From Salinirubellus salinus (GTDB lineage: Archaea > Halobacteriota > Halobacteria > Halobacteriales > Haloarculaceae), in assembly GCF_025231485.1 (NCBI RefSeq), contig NZ_CP104003.1, positions 2,728,001-2,792,000 of the forward strand: 64,000 nt of DNA. The letters are read 5' to 3'. Shown one piece after another: positions 8,395 through 17,249 of this stretch. The position numbers and the translations under genes are program-made. Numbering within the stretch: the stretch's first letter is position 1; every line of letters begins with the position of its first letter. The notes below the pieces were generated by a model. It was given only the letters and a program-made list of their open reading frames with translations, ran no database searches and was not told the origin of the DNA.

Positions 8395-10329
8395 TCATTC
8401 GTCGGTCACCGGCCGCCCGTCGCAGGCATAGGCCTCGTCGGCCCAGCCGGCGCGGTTGAGCAGGTCGGGGTTGTTCGGCTCGCAGGTCGGAGCGAGGTCC
8501 CTGATGCTCGCGCGCTGCATCCCCGAGACGGACTGCTGGAGCCCCGCGAGCGCCTCAAGAGCGGGTGCACGGGCGAGCGTCGCGGCCCCGTCGACCCGGT
8601 GGAGGCGGCCGTCGACGGGGTCCGTCGGCGAGTAGGCGCGACTCGGATGGGCGCCGTCGACGAGGCTGGTGCCACCCTGCCAGTAGTTGCCTCGGCCGTC
8701 GTGCGTCCAGATCCGGAGGGGACCCGGGCCGGCGGCCGCGTGGCGGTCGTTGGCGACGAAGTCGTTCCCGAAGACGCGGTTCGTCGGGAGGATCGCCGCG
8801 TCTTTCGCGCCGAGTTCGTTGCCGGCGAAGACGTTCGCCTCGTAGATGGAGGCGCCGGCTTCCATGCGCAGGCCGACGTCGTTGTCCTCGAAGACGTTCC
8901 GTGCGACGTAGGACTCCGTGCCGCCGACGTAGGCGCCCGTGTCCGCCCCGGAGATGTGGTTGCCGACGAAGGCGTTCCGTTCCGGGCCGGTCATCACGTA
9001 GATGCCGGTGTCCTCGACGTCCTCGATGCGGTTGTCCGCGAGCAACGCGCCGTCGGTGTGCATCAGGTGGACGCCGAGGACGTCGTCGCTGATGGCGTTC
9101 TCCCTGACCACCGCGCCCGCGGCGCGGTAGAGGTAGACCGAGTCCCGGCCGGCGGTGAGCGTCGACGACTCGACGACGCCCGGCGAGCGGAACAGCATCA
9201 CCCCGGCGTACCCGGCGGTCCCACGGGCCTCGACCGTGACGTCGGCGTTCCTGACGACCGCGCCTGGACTCTCGCGCAGGATGATGCCGTTGGCCGGCGT
9301 CTCGATGTCGACGTCGACGATGGAGACCCGGTCGGCCAGGTGCGCCGTGATGCCGGCGTCGGCGCCCGCGTAGCTCACCGTGAGCCAGTCGTACTCCGTG
9401 TTGGTCGCCTTACCCGGCAGCTCCTGTGCGCCCCGGTCGAGCGTGCCGACGCCGCGGATCGACACGTTTCGAATCCCCACGTCGGGGGCGGTGACGGTCA
9501 CGACCGACCCGTTCCCGTCGCCATTGAGCACCACGTCACCCTCGCCGGCCAGCGTGACGGACCGATCGATCACCAAGGTCTCGTCGTAGGTCCCGTCTGG
9601 GACGAGGACGGTGGTGTTCGCCGGTGCCGTGTCGACGCCGGCCTGTATCGTGTCGACGTCCTCGCCGACGACGACGGAGACCGAGCGGTCGGCGTGGCTG
9701 CTCGCGTTCGCGACGACGCGGTCGGCCCACGCCTGCTGTCGGTCGACGCGGTCGCGGACGGTCGTGGCGTCGTCGCGGTCGAACGACGTGTCGAGAATCG
9801 CCTCCCAGGAGCGGACCGAGCCGCCGTACTCGGCGGCGAAGGCCGCGGCGTCCGCGCGGTCGGCGAACGACGGCACCGCCGGTGCCGTCGGCGTCCGTGC
9901 CTCGCTGCCGACGACGTACCACGCGTCCGGCGCGCGGACCCACGCCGGCTGGCGGTCGACCGTCGGGTTCCCCTCGTCGTTCAGTTCGACGCCCGTGTCC
10001 CCGTAGTCCGTGACGTAGATGGCGAGCGGGTAGCCGAACCGCTGCTCGTGGCCGGCCTGGCTCGCCGCCTCGACGTACGCGTCGACGCCGTAGTAGCCGA
10101 CGACGTACTCGTACTGGGAGTAGAAGACCTGCACCTTCGGCAGCTCGACCGCCGGCCGGTCGTCGAGCCCGTACGTCTCGTCGAGCGTCAGGCCGACGGT
10201 GACCGTGTCCTCGAACGCGACGGGGTCGGGAGACCCGGCCCCCGTCTCCATCCCGAAGACCGCACCGACGGCGAGCACCGCCGTCAGCGCGACCCCCACG
10301 AGCACCAGACCTCGAACTCGCTCGTCCAC
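8395..10329 (-). CDS. nosD: NosD-type right-handed beta-helix protein with NosL-like N-terminal segment
   Basis: 644 residues from the GTG at 10329, chosen because the next residues (DERVRGLVLVG) lead straight into a transmembrane/signal segment; the open frame further upstream is repeat DNA. After the membrane anchor, residues of about 50-210 contain PLAIYVTDYGDTG and WYVVGSE..PSFADRADAAAFAAEYGG, a NosL-like half. From about residue 240 on there are parallel beta-helix (CASH/NosD) repeats: VDTIQAGVDTAPANTTVLVP, then repeated 'G..l..s.g..v..N.i.' coils such as LADNRIEDVEDTGIYVM. The C-terminal RGNYWQGG and AYSPTDPVDG are typical of NosD. NosD assists copper-sulfide cluster assembly in NosZ. 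First gene of nosDFY. Confidence 0.88.
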   Translation of the reverse strand: MDERVRGLVLVGVALTAVLAVGAVFGMETGAGSPDPVAFEDTVTVGLTLDETYGLDDRPAVELPKVQVFYSQYEYVVGYYGVDAYVEAASQAGHEQRFGYPLAIYVTDYGDTGVELNDEGNPTVDRQPAWVRAPDAWYVVGSEARTPTAPAVPSFADRADAAAFAAEYGGSVRSWEAILDTSFDRDDATTVRDRVDRQQAWADRVVANASSHADRSVSVVVGEDVDTIQAGVDTAPANTTVLVPDGTYDETLVIDRSVTLAGEGDVVLNGDGNGSVVTVTAPDVGIRNVSIRGVGTLDRGAQELPGKATNTEYDWLTVSYAGADAGITAHLADRVSIVDVDIETPANGIILRESPGAVVRNADVTVEARGTAGYAGVMLFRSPGVVESSTLTAGRDSVYLYRAAGAVVRENAISDDVLGVHLMHTDGALLADNRIEDVEDTGIYVMTGPERNAFVGNHISGADTGAYVGGTESYVARNVFEDNDVGLRMEAGASIYEANVFAGNELGAKDAAILPTNRVFGNDFVANDRHAAAGPGPLRIWTHDGRGNYWQGGTSLVDGAHPSRAYSPTDPVDGRLHRVDGAATLARAPALEALAGLQQSVSGMQRASIRDLAPTCEPNNPDLLNRAGWADEAYACDGRPVTDE

Positions 10330-10380
10330 AGGGCGGCTAAGGGGACGCCGGACAAAGCCGGTCTGGTACACCTCACGAAC

Positions 10381-10444
10381 GGCCGAGCGACGTGCGTACC
10401 GGAGACGGCCGAGCGACGTGCGTACCGGAGACGGCCGAGCGACG
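10381..10444. repeat. 26-bp tandem repeat, 2.5 copies
   Basis: Two exact copies of a 26-bp unit (10381-10406, 10407-10432, beginning GGCCGAGCGACGTGCG) and the first 12 bases of a third (10433-10444) lie between the regulator stop at 10460 and the nosD start at 10329. It occupies the place expected for the nosD promoter/leader. Confidence 0.9.
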
Positions 10445-10459
10445 CCCGTTCCTCGGCGG

Positions 10460-10990
10460 TCAGTGCGCTCCGCTCGCCGGCTCACCGAGCAGGCCGTCGA
10501 CGAGTCGCGTGAACCGGTCGACCAGCCGGTCGGCGACCGACGGTTCGACCAGCCGGAGCATCCGCGCCGTCTCCTCCGGCTCGGTGACGACGAGCGTCAC
10601 GCGATTGCGGGTATCGCGCTCCTTCTCGACGAGGTCCTGTTCGACGAGGTGGTCGAGGTGCCACTCGAGGGTGCTGCGAGCGATGCCCACGCCGTCGGTG
10701 ACCGTGTTGGGTGCACTCGGGCCGTTGGTCATGAGGTACACGAGGACGTCCCGCGCGGTCTCCCGACGGAGCACGGCCAGCGCGCCGCGTTCCCAGGTCC
10801 CGTACTCCGGCGTGTAGTAGTGCGTCCGGCCGTACAGCGACTCCTCGACGACGTCGTCGGCGTGCTCGAGCTTCCGGAGGTGGTACTGGACCTGTCCCGG
10901 CGCCAGGTCGAGCTCTCGCGTGAGTTCGTTGAAGTGGATGCCGGGGTCCCGACGGACTCGGTGTGCGATCCGGCTGCGTGTCTCGCTCAT
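10460..10990 (-). CDS. Double winged-helix transcriptional regulator
   Basis: 176 residues from the ATG at 10990 (MSETRSRIAH). Two winged-helix DNA-binding domains stand in tandem. The first has GIHFNELTRELDLAPGQVQY and HLRKLEHADDVVEE at about residues 15-50. The second has TARDVLVYLMTNGPSAPNTV and ARSTLEWHLDHLVEQDLVEK at about 85-130. A short helical tail follows. This two-wHTH architecture is common in haloarchaea. It lies 131 bp upstream of nosD on the same strand, so it may control the nos accessory genes; that link is inference. A TATTAA-like element lies on the minus strand near 11060. Confidence 0.88.
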   Translation of the reverse strand: MSETRSRIAHRVRRDPGIHFNELTRELDLAPGQVQYHLRKLEHADDVVEESLYGRTHYYTPEYGTWERGALAVLRRETARDVLVYLMTNGPSAPNTVTDGVGIARSTLEWHLDHLVEQDLVEKERDTRNRVTLVVTEPEETARMLRLVEPSVADRLVDRFTRLVDGLLGEPASGAH

Positions 10991-11293
10991 GGTGTGGTGG
11001 GCGGTGGAACGGAGGGGCCGGCGTTCTGGCTCTGACGGAGCTTGGTGCTCCGTCGTTAATACCTCACGGTCGCCCGGCCGGTTTCGTCGACCGAACCAGA
11101 GCGACCGACCCGGCGGCCCGACCGACCGGCCGTCGGTTCGTGGCCCCGACCGAACAATTTTTGCCGGCGAGGGGTTCGATACTGAACCACTCATGGACGG
11201 GGCACCCGGCGTGAACGCGGCCGGACGACGACGGCCGATCGCCCAGCACCGGCGTCGACAGCGTGGGCGAGCGGGACCGACGGGAGCCCCGTG
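10991..11293. other. Divergent intergenic region between the wHTH regulator and the Bat-type gene
   Basis: About 300 bp. TTAATACC at 11056-11063 is a minus-strand TATA candidate for the wHTH regulator. AATTTTT at about 11155-11161 is a plus-strand TATA candidate for the Bat-type gene. An inverted repeat GGTTC-GATACT-GAACC lies at 11173-11188, just downstream of that TATA. A 33-codon arginine-rich open frame (11193-11294) starts after it, but its composition looks like chance. Confidence 0.5.
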
Positions 11294-14167
11294 ATGTCCG
11301 GGGCGCGCTCCCCGCTCGACGGGGCCGCGGTGCTGCTCGTCGGCACGACCGAGTGGGTGTCGCGGTTCGCCGAGACGCTCGAACCACGCGGGACCGAGGC
11401 CCGGACGGTCGAGACGGCGGCGGCAGCGCTCGACGCGGTCCGTCGCGAGCGCCCGGCGTGCGTCGTCAGCGAGTACGCGCTCGAGGGGTCGACCGGCCTC
11501 GAACTCGCGAGGTCGCTCGGCGCGGAGTGGCCGGCCCTGCCGGTGCTCCTGTGTACCGCCGAGGGGAGCGAGCGGGTCGCGAGCGACGCGTTCGAGGCCG
11601 GGGTCGACGACTACGTCGCCGCGGAGGCGTCGCCCGCGGAGACGGTCGCGAGACTGCTCGAGCGGACCGAGCGTGCGCTCCGGGCCGCCGAGGAGCGGGC
11701 GACGGAGCGCGAGCGGGCCCGGCAGTTCGACGCGGTGTTCGAGGACGCGCGGGCCGCGACGTGGGTCCTCGACGACGAGGGGGCGCTCCGCAGGGCCAAC
11801 GAGACCGCAAGCGGGATGCTGGCGGGGCCGGTCGACGCCCACCTCGGGGAGCCGTTCTGGGAGTCGCCGTGGTGGGCCCCTTCGGACGATATCGCAGCCG
11901 ACGTCCACCGGGTCGTCGAGACCGCACTCGACGGCGGCGTGGACGACGCGGTCGTCTCGCGGGCCACCGCGGACGGCCGGCGGCGCGTCCTCGACCTCTC
12001 GGTGCGCCCCGTCGAGGACCATCGCGGACAGCTCACCTCGGTCGTCGTCGAGGGGGTCGACATCACCGACCGGGTGGAGCTGGAGCGCGACCTCCGGCGC
12101 TCCGAGGAGCTCCACCGGGTCACGCTCAACAACATGACCGACACCGTCCTCATCACCGACGAGTCGGGCGCGTACACCTACGTCTGTCCGAACGTCCACT
12201 TCATCTTCGGCTACCGGGCCGAGGAGATCCGCGAGCTGGGGACCATCGACGACCTGCTCGGGGCGGACCTGTTCGACCGCGAGGAGCTGGCCGAGCGGGG
12301 CGTCCTGAAGAACATCGAGTGCACCGCGACGGACAAGGCGGGGCGGGAACACACCCTGCTGGTCAACGTCCGCGAGGTCTCCATCCAGGATGGGACGCTG
12401 CTCTACAGCTGCCGGGACATCACGAAGCGGAAGCAGCGCGAGGAGGCGCTCGCCACGCTCCAGGAGACCGCGCGTGACTTCCTCTACGCGGAGACCCACC
12501 GGGAGATCGCCCAGCACGTCGTCGAGGACACCCCGGGCGTCCTCGACACGGACGCGAGCGCGGTCTACCTGTTCGACGCCGACACCAACGACCTCCGGCC
12601 GGCGGCCGCCTCGGCCCGGATGCGGGAGCTGAACGGCCCGCTCCCGGACGTCCACGCCGACGGCGCGACGCTGACGAGCCACAGTTTCGTCGAGGACGAA
12701 CCGCTGTTCTTCGACGACGTCCACGAGGCCGACCGGCTGGCGAACCCGGCGACTGACCTCCGGAGTGCGTGTTACATCCCGCTTGGCGACCACGGCGTCT
12801 TCGTGGCCGGCTCGGAGCGGGTCGGCGCGTTCGACGCGGTCACGCGGGAGCTGGCCGACCTGCTCGCGGCGACGGCCGAGGCGGCGCTCGACCGCGTCTC
12901 GCGCGAGTCGCGCCTGCGCGAGCAGGACCGCACGCTCCAGCGGCGCAACCGCGAACTCAGCGAGCTGAACCGCGTCAACGAGACCATCCGCGAGATCGAC
13001 CGGGCCGTCGTCCGCGCCGAGACCCGTGCGGAGGTCGACCACGCCGTCTGCGAGCGCCTCACGGCCGAGGGCCGGTTCGCGTTCGCCTGGATCGGGACCG
13101 TCGACCCGACCGCCGGCCGGGTCGACCCGCGGGCGTGGGCGGGCGACGACCAGGGCTACCTCGACACGCAGTCGTTCGCCCTCGAGGAGACCGGCGGCGA
13201 GCCGGCCGGCCGGAGCGCCGCGACCGGTGCGGTCACGATGGTGTCGAACGTCGCCGACGGGCTCCGCGAGGAGCCGTGGCGCAAGGAGGCCCTCGCCCGC
13301 GACTACCTCTCGGTCATCGCCATCCCGCTCGTCTACAACGACCTCACCCACGGCGTGCTGACGGTGTACGCCGGGTCACGCGACGCGTTCGACGACCGGG
13401 CACGGGCCGTCCTGGCGGAACTCGGCGAGACCGTCGCCGCCGCGATCAGCGCCATCGAGCGGAAGCACGCGCTGCTCTCGACCTCGATGACCCGCGTCGA
13501 GTTCGAGACCGAGGCCCGGACGTTCGTCCTGTCGCGGCTCGCCCACGAGGCCGACGCCACGCTCTCGTACGACGGCGGCATCCAGCAGCGCGAGGGGGGA
13601 CTCCACGTCTTCGTCAGCGTCGAGGACGGCGGCATCGACGCCGTCGAGCGGGCCGCGGCCGACCTCGTAGGCGTCGGGGACGTCCGGCGGATGAGCACCA
13701 GCGGCGAGGGGGGCGTCCTCCGGCTCGGCCTCGCACAGCCGTTCCCCGCGCTCGAGCTGGCCGACCACGGGGCCGTCTTCCGTGGGGCGACGGCCACCCC
13801 GACCACGACGACGCTCGTCGTCGACGTCCCGGAGAGCGTCGACGTGCGCAACGTCACCCAGCTCGTCCGGGCGGCGGTCGGCGAGGTCACGCTCCGGTCG
13901 AAACGGCAGCTCGACCGGGCGGCCGAGCAGGACCCCGCCACGACGCTCCTCGACCGGCTGACCGAGCGGCAACTGGAGGTCGTCCAGACGGCGTACTACA
14001 GCGGGTTCTTCGAGTCGCCACGCGAGAACACGGGCGAGGACGTGGCCGAGATGCTCGACATCTCGCCCGCGGCGTTCTACCAGCACGTCCGGACGGTCCA
14101 GCGCAAACTGTTCGCGACGCTGTTCGAGGAGCACACCCTCCCGCTGAGCGCGAGCGGGGTTGAATAA
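11294..14167 (+). CDS. Bat-type (bacterio-opsin-activator) sensor regulator: pseudo-receiver, PAS, GAF, HTH-10
   Basis: 957 residues (a GTG at 11291 adds one). Domains in order: a receiver-like domain, about 10-120; a PAS-type region, about 145-265 (ending [13 protein letters not shown]); a second PAS, about 270-385 ([15 protein letters not shown], ending [13 protein letters not shown]); a GAF-like domain, about 390-530; a GAF domain, about 560-710 (ending [12 protein letters not shown]); the bacterio-opsin activator domain, about 720-860; and the HTH-10 helix-turn-helix at the C-terminus ([36 protein letters not shown]). The receiver has Glu instead of the phosphorylated Asp and lacks the acidic pair and conserved Lys, so it cannot be a normal phospho-acceptor. 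Likely a cytoplasmic ligand- or redox-sensing regulator. Target unknown; it stands alone. Confidence 0.88.
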   Translation: MSGARSPLDGAAVLLVGTTEWVSRFAETLEPRGTEARTVETAAAALDAVRRERPACVVSEYALEGSTGLELARSLGAEWPALPVLLCTAEGSERVASDAFEAGVDDYVAAEASPAETVARLLERTERALRAAEERATERERARQFDAVFEDARAATWVLDDEGALRRANETASGMLAGPVDAHLGEPFWESPWWAPSDDIAADVHRVVETALDGGVDDAVVSRATADGRRRVLDLSVRPVEDHRGQLTSVVVEGVDITDRVELERDLRRSEELHRVTLNNMTDTVLITDESGAYTYVCPNVHFIFGYRAEEIRELGTIDDLLGADLFDREELAERGVLKNIECTATDKAGREHTLLVNVREVSIQDGTLLYSCRDITKRKQREEALATLQETARDFLYAETHREIAQHVVEDTPGVLDTDASAVYLFDADTNDLRPAAASARMRELNGPLPDVHADGATLTSHSFVEDEPLFFDDVHEADRLANPATDLRSACYIPLGDHGVFVAGSERVGAFDAVTRELADLLAATAEAALDRVSRESRLREQDRTLQRRNRELSELNRVNETIREIDRAVVRAETRAEVDHAVCERLTAEGRFAFAWIGTVDPTAGRVDPRAWAGDDQGYLDTQSFALEETGGEPAGRSAATGAVTMVSNVADGLREEPWRKEALARDYLSVIAIPLVYNDLTHGVLTVYAGSRDAFDDRARAVLAELGETVAAAISAIERKHALLSTSMTRVEFETEARTFVLSRLAHEADATLSYDGGIQQREGGLHVFVSVEDGGIDAVERAAADLVGVGDVRRMSTSGEGGVLRLGLAQPFPALELADHGAVFRGATATPTTTTLVVDVPESVDVRNVTQLVRAAVGEVTLRSKRQLDRAAEQDPATTLLDRLTERQLEVVQTAYYSGFFESPRENTGEDVAEMLDISPAAFYQHVRTVQRKLFATLFEEHTLPLSASGVE

Positions 14168-14188
14168 CGAACCACTCCCGTCGTCGAG

Positions 14189-14204
14189 AGTTGAGTGCTC
14201 AACT
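14189..14204. promoter_or_regulatory. 16-bp palindrome upstream of the zinc-ribbon/glutamate dehydrogenase promoter
   Basis: AGTTGAGTGCTCAACT has perfect 7-nt arms around TG. It ends 12 bp before the TATA-like CTTATACAAT at 14217-14226. This is a strong operator candidate for an upstream-binding regulator of the Lrp or wHTH sort; the regulator is not identified. Confidence 0.6.
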
Positions 14205-14216
14205 GCAGGATATTCC

Positions 14217-14226
14217 CTTATACAAT
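14217..14226 (+). promoter_or_regulatory. TATA element of the zinc-ribbon/gdh operon
   Basis: CTTATACAAT stands in an A/T-rich stretch in otherwise GC-rich DNA. A start about 26 nt downstream (near 14248) would leave a leader of about 30 nt before the ATG at 14278. Confidence 0.55.
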
Positions 14227-14277
14227 TATTACACCTTCCACCGTCGCCGGCCGGTCGCCGGCGGCACCGAACGCATC

Positions 14278-14421
14278 ATGATAGACGTGACAGCCGACCC
14301 GGACGGCGAGACACCCTACGAGTGTTTCCAGTGTGGACAGATCATCGTCGCGGAGACACCGCCCGGTCGGTGTCCCGACTGCGGCGGCGAGATACGCAAC
14401 CGACGGACCCCCATCGAGTGA
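14278..14421 (+). CDS. Small DUF7129/rubrerythrin-like zinc-ribbon protein
   Basis: 47 residues from the ATG at 14278. Two Cx2C knuckles (YECFQCGQ and RCPDCGGE) form one zinc ribbon, with the usual haloarchaeal ending [11 protein letters not shown]. An upstream in-frame start at 14191 would add a Tyr/Arg-rich stretch that overlaps the palindrome and TATA, so it is rejected. The gene ends 2 bp before the glutamate dehydrogenase ATG, so the two share a transcript. Function unknown; small zinc-finger proteins of this type in haloarchaea are often proposed to bind nucleic acid or protein partners. Confidence 0.8.
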   Translation: MIDVTADPDGETPYECFQCGQIIVAETPPGRCPDCGGEIRNRRTPIE

Positions 14422-14423
14422 CG

Positions 14424-15737
14424 ATGGCCTCCAGCACCGGTTCCCACCACGACGAGACGACGACGCGCGACGACACCGAGGAGTCGGACGCGGCGTCCGA
14501 ATCGGCCCTCCAGACCGCCCGCCGACAGCTCCGGCGGGCCGCCGACCACCTCGACATCGACCCGAACGTCGTCGAGCGGCTGAACCACCCCAAGCGCGTC
14601 CACGAGGTCACCGTCCCCATCGAGCGCGACGACGGCAGCGTCGAGGTGTTCACGGGCTACCGCGCCCAGCACGACAGCGTCCGCGGGCCGTACAAGGGCG
14701 GCCTGCGCTACCACCCCGAGGTGACCCGCGACGAGTGTGTCGGCCTCGGGATGTGGATGACCTGGAAGTGTGCGGTGATGGACCTCCCGTTCGGCGGGGC
14801 CAAAGGCGGCGTCGCCGTCGACCCGAAGGACCTGAGCGAGGCCGAGACAGAGCGGCTCACGCGCCGCTTCGCCGAGGAGATCCGCGACGTCATCGGCCCG
14901 ACCGTCGACATCCCCGCGCCCGACATGGGCACGGACCCGCAGACGATGGCGTGGCTGATGGACGCCTACTCGATGCAGGAGGGCGAGACGGTCCCCGGCG
15001 TCGTCACCGGGAAACCGCCGGTCATCGGCGGGAGCGAGGGCCGCGACGCCGCACCGGGCCGGAGCGTCGCCATCGTCGCCCGCGAGGTCGTCGCGTACTA
15101 CGGTCGTGCCCTCGCCGAGACCACCGTCGCCGTCCAGGGGTACGGCTCCGTCGGCGCCAACGCCGCCCGACTCCTCGACGAGTGGGGTGCCACCGTCGTC
15201 GCCGTCAGCGACGTGAACGGCGGCGTCTACGACCCGGACGGGCTCGACACGCACGCCATCCCGACCCACGACGAGGAGCCTGAGGGCGTCCTCGGCCACG
15301 ACGCGCCCGGTACCGTCTCGAACGCCGACCTCCTCGAACTCGACGTTGACGTGCTGATCCCCGCGGCCGTCGGGAACGTGCTGACCGAGGCGAACGCCGA
15401 CCGGGTCGCGGCCGACATCGTCGTCGAGGGGGCGAACGGCCCGACGACCACCGCGGCCGACCGCGTCCTCGCCGAGCGTGACGTGGCGGTCATCCCCGAC
15501 ATCCTCGCGAACGCCGGCGGTGTCACCGTCTCGTACTTCGAGTGGCTGCAGGACATCAACCGCCGTGCGTGGTCGCTCGAGCGGGTCCACGAGGAGCTCG
15601 AACAGGAGATGCTCACCGCGTGGGACGTGGTCCGCGAGGAGGTCGAGGCGCGGGACGTCACCTGGCGGGAGGCGACCTACATCGTCGCGCTATCGAGGGT
15701 CGCCGAGGCCCACGAGGCGCGTGGGCTCTGGCCCTGA
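14424..15737 (+). CDS. gdhA: Glutamate dehydrogenase (Glu/Leu/Phe/Val family)
   Basis: 437 residues. It interconverts glutamate and 2-oxoglutarate plus ammonia with NAD(P). The substrate and catalytic motifs [28 protein letters not shown] and APDMGT are intact. The Rossmann motif is [14 protein letters not shown], and [14 protein letters not shown] is the conserved C-terminal motif. About 40 acidic residues precede the domain. The start at 14424 follows the zinc-ribbon stop directly. The coenzyme cannot be told from the motif with confidence. Probably regulated through the palindrome at 14189-14204. Confidence 0.95.
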   Translation: MASSTGSHHDETTTRDDTEESDAASESALQTARRQLRRAADHLDIDPNVVERLNHPKRVHEVTVPIERDDGSVEVFTGYRAQHDSVRGPYKGGLRYHPEVTRDECVGLGMWMTWKCAVMDLPFGGAKGGVAVDPKDLSEAETERLTRRFAEEIRDVIGPTVDIPAPDMGTDPQTMAWLMDAYSMQEGETVPGVVTGKPPVIGGSEGRDAAPGRSVAIVAREVVAYYGRALAETTVAVQGYGSVGANAARLLDEWGATVVAVSDVNGGVYDPDGLDTHAIPTHDEEPEGVLGHDAPGTVSNADLLELDVDVLIPAAVGNVLTEANADRVAADIVVEGANGPTTTAADRVLAERDVAVIPDILANAGGVTVSYFEWLQDINRRAWSLERVHEELEQEMLTAWDVVREEVEARDVTWREATYIVALSRVAEAHEARGLWP

Positions 15738-15758
15738 GAGCGGCGGCCCCAACTACAC

Positions 15759-17003
15759 TCAGACCGGGTGTCGGAGCGCCCAGACGTCCGTCTCGGGGTC
15801 GAGCCGGTGTGGCTCGGCCCCGCGTTCGGTCAGCACGCCGGCGTGGTACAGCATCGCCTTCAGCTGGAACACGGTCGGCGCGTGGTACACCGACCCGTCG
15901 CGGAGCGCCGCGGCGTCGAGTCCCCCGTCGGCGTCGAGGACCCGTGTCCGGGCGTCGTCGGTCCCCCGGAGAAACAGCTCGACGGTGAACGTCGGGTGCT
16001 GGACGTGGAGCCACTCGACGAGGTCGACGAGCGACGGGGCCGTGATGCCGTCCTCGTGCATCGTCTGGAGCTCCGTGACGAGGAGTTCGGTCGCGGGGTA
16101 CGCCCAGACGACCCGCCGGGTGAGCAGGCCCCACGCCGGTGCGACCTCGGTGAACCGCGTTCGCGAGCGCTTCCAGTCGCCGAACGCGTCGAGGGCCGCG
16201 TCGACCGAGCCGTAACGGTCGAGCGCGAACCGGACGACCTCCTCGCCGAGCGACGTGAGTTCGACGCCGCTCGGCGTCTCGGAGACGAGGTCGAGGAACG
16301 CGGCTCCACGGCGAGCGTCAGCCGTCGCCGCGACGACGCGGTCGGCGAGGACCCGCTCGGTCTCGCCGTCGTGGGCCAGCGCGAGCGCGTAGCCGAGGTA
16401 GTTCTTCGGGTGGTTCAGCCCGAACGACCGGTCCGCGACGCCCTGTGCGGTCGCCTGGAAGCGGATGGCCGTCGCCTCGTCGCTCGTCCGGTTGCCGACG
16501 ACACGCGGGACCTCCAGCGCCTCGACGTGGCCGTCCGTCTCCACCGTGAGGACACCCACGTTCAGTTCGCGGGCGAGCGTCCGGTCGGTCTCCGAGACCG
16601 CCGGCGCGGGCGCCGCGAGGTACGCCGCGTTCGCCTCGACGAGCCGGTCGTACGCCTGCACGATGCCGCGCTCGGTGTCGACACCCCCGGTCTCGGTGTA
16701 GCCCTTCGCCTCGATGGCGACGAGCGGTGGGTCGTCGCCGAAGCGCTCGACCGCCAGCCACTCCGACTCCAGCGCCCGGACGCCCACGAGGTCGGGGTAG
16801 CCACCGCCCAGTCGGACGTGGTTGAACGGCGCGAGCGTCTCGCGAACCTCGGCCGCGACACGCCGACCGGGGAGCCACTCCTCGGTCGCGAACTGCGTAT
16901 CACAGACCGCGTACGTGTCCGACTCGTCGGCGTCCGGGAAGAGCCGGCGCTTGGCGTGGGCGAGCACCTGCGGTTCGGCGAGGTCGACGGCCGCGCCTGC
17001 CAT
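15759..17003 (-). CDS. Uncharacterised protein with PD-(D/E)xK-like nuclease signature
   Basis: 414 residues, no signal or membrane segment. The N-terminal third reads NHVRLGGGYPDLVGV (Pro70-Asp71) followed 26 residues later by LVAIEAKGY (Glu98, Lys100), which is the PD...ExK arrangement of restriction-endonuclease-fold enzymes. A Glu in FATEEW could be the upstream acidic residue. The remainder is alpha-helical, with winged-helix-like stretches (SGVELTSLGEEVVRFALDR). It converges on gdhA and stands alone. I do not recognise a named family. A DNA-processing or nuclease-like role is an inference from the motif only. Confidence 0.75.
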   Translation of the reverse strand: MAGAAVDLAEPQVLAHAKRRLFPDADESDTYAVCDTQFATEEWLPGRRVAAEVRETLAPFNHVRLGGGYPDLVGVRALESEWLAVERFGDDPPLVAIEAKGYTETGGVDTERGIVQAYDRLVEANAAYLAAPAPAVSETDRTLARELNVGVLTVETDGHVEALEVPRVVGNRTSDEATAIRFQATAQGVADRSFGLNHPKNYLGYALALAHDGETERVLADRVVAATADARRGAAFLDLVSETPSGVELTSLGEEVVRFALDRYGSVDAALDAFGDWKRSRTRFTEVAPAWGLLTRRVVWAYPATELLVTELQTMHEDGITAPSLVDLVEWLHVQHPTFTVELFLRGTDDARTRVLDADGGLDAAALRDGSVYHAPTVFQLKAMLYHAGVLTERGAEPHRLDPETDVWALRHPV

Positions 17004-17219
17004 GGAGCTCGGTCACGGGCGGGCGGGAAGTACGTGGTGGTGTGCGAGAGCCGGGACGGGTCAGAGCCGGTCGAGCGGAGGGGAGCCAGCATCGAGGGAC
17101 GTCTCCACGCCAGCGAGCAGTCGACAGGCCGTCCGTAGTTGGGCGGATGGTCGGTGTGAACCGGTTAAAATAGGTTGCGTTTGGTGAAAATCATGGTATC
17201 GAGACTGTCATCGCCGTTG

Positions 17220-17228
17220 TTTTAAATA
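17220..17228 (+). promoter_or_regulatory. TATA element of the first branched-chain-type ABC operon
   Basis: TTTTAAATA is centred 26 nt before the ATG at 17250, the spacing of a leaderless haloarchaeal transcript. Confidence 0.75.
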
Positions 17229-17249
17229 ACCAGTAAAGAGAGGCGTGTA

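Noticed and set aside
7462-10512. Open frame of about 1000 codons on the plus strand opposite nosF and nosD
   Set aside because: It is the antisense of well-supported genes; in GC-rich haloarchaeal DNA such mirror frames stay open by codon bias. Its translation is Val/Arg/Asp-rich with no domain.
11193-11294. 33-codon frame overlapping the start of the Bat-type gene
   Set aside because: Strongly arginine-rich and without pattern, as expected of off-frame reading in this DNA, despite the suggestive overlap.
11004-13351. Extension of the wHTH regulator frame far upstream, opposite the Bat-type gene
   Set aside because: The frame stays open by bias only. The regulator starts at the ATG at 10990, followed at once by its winged-helix domain.
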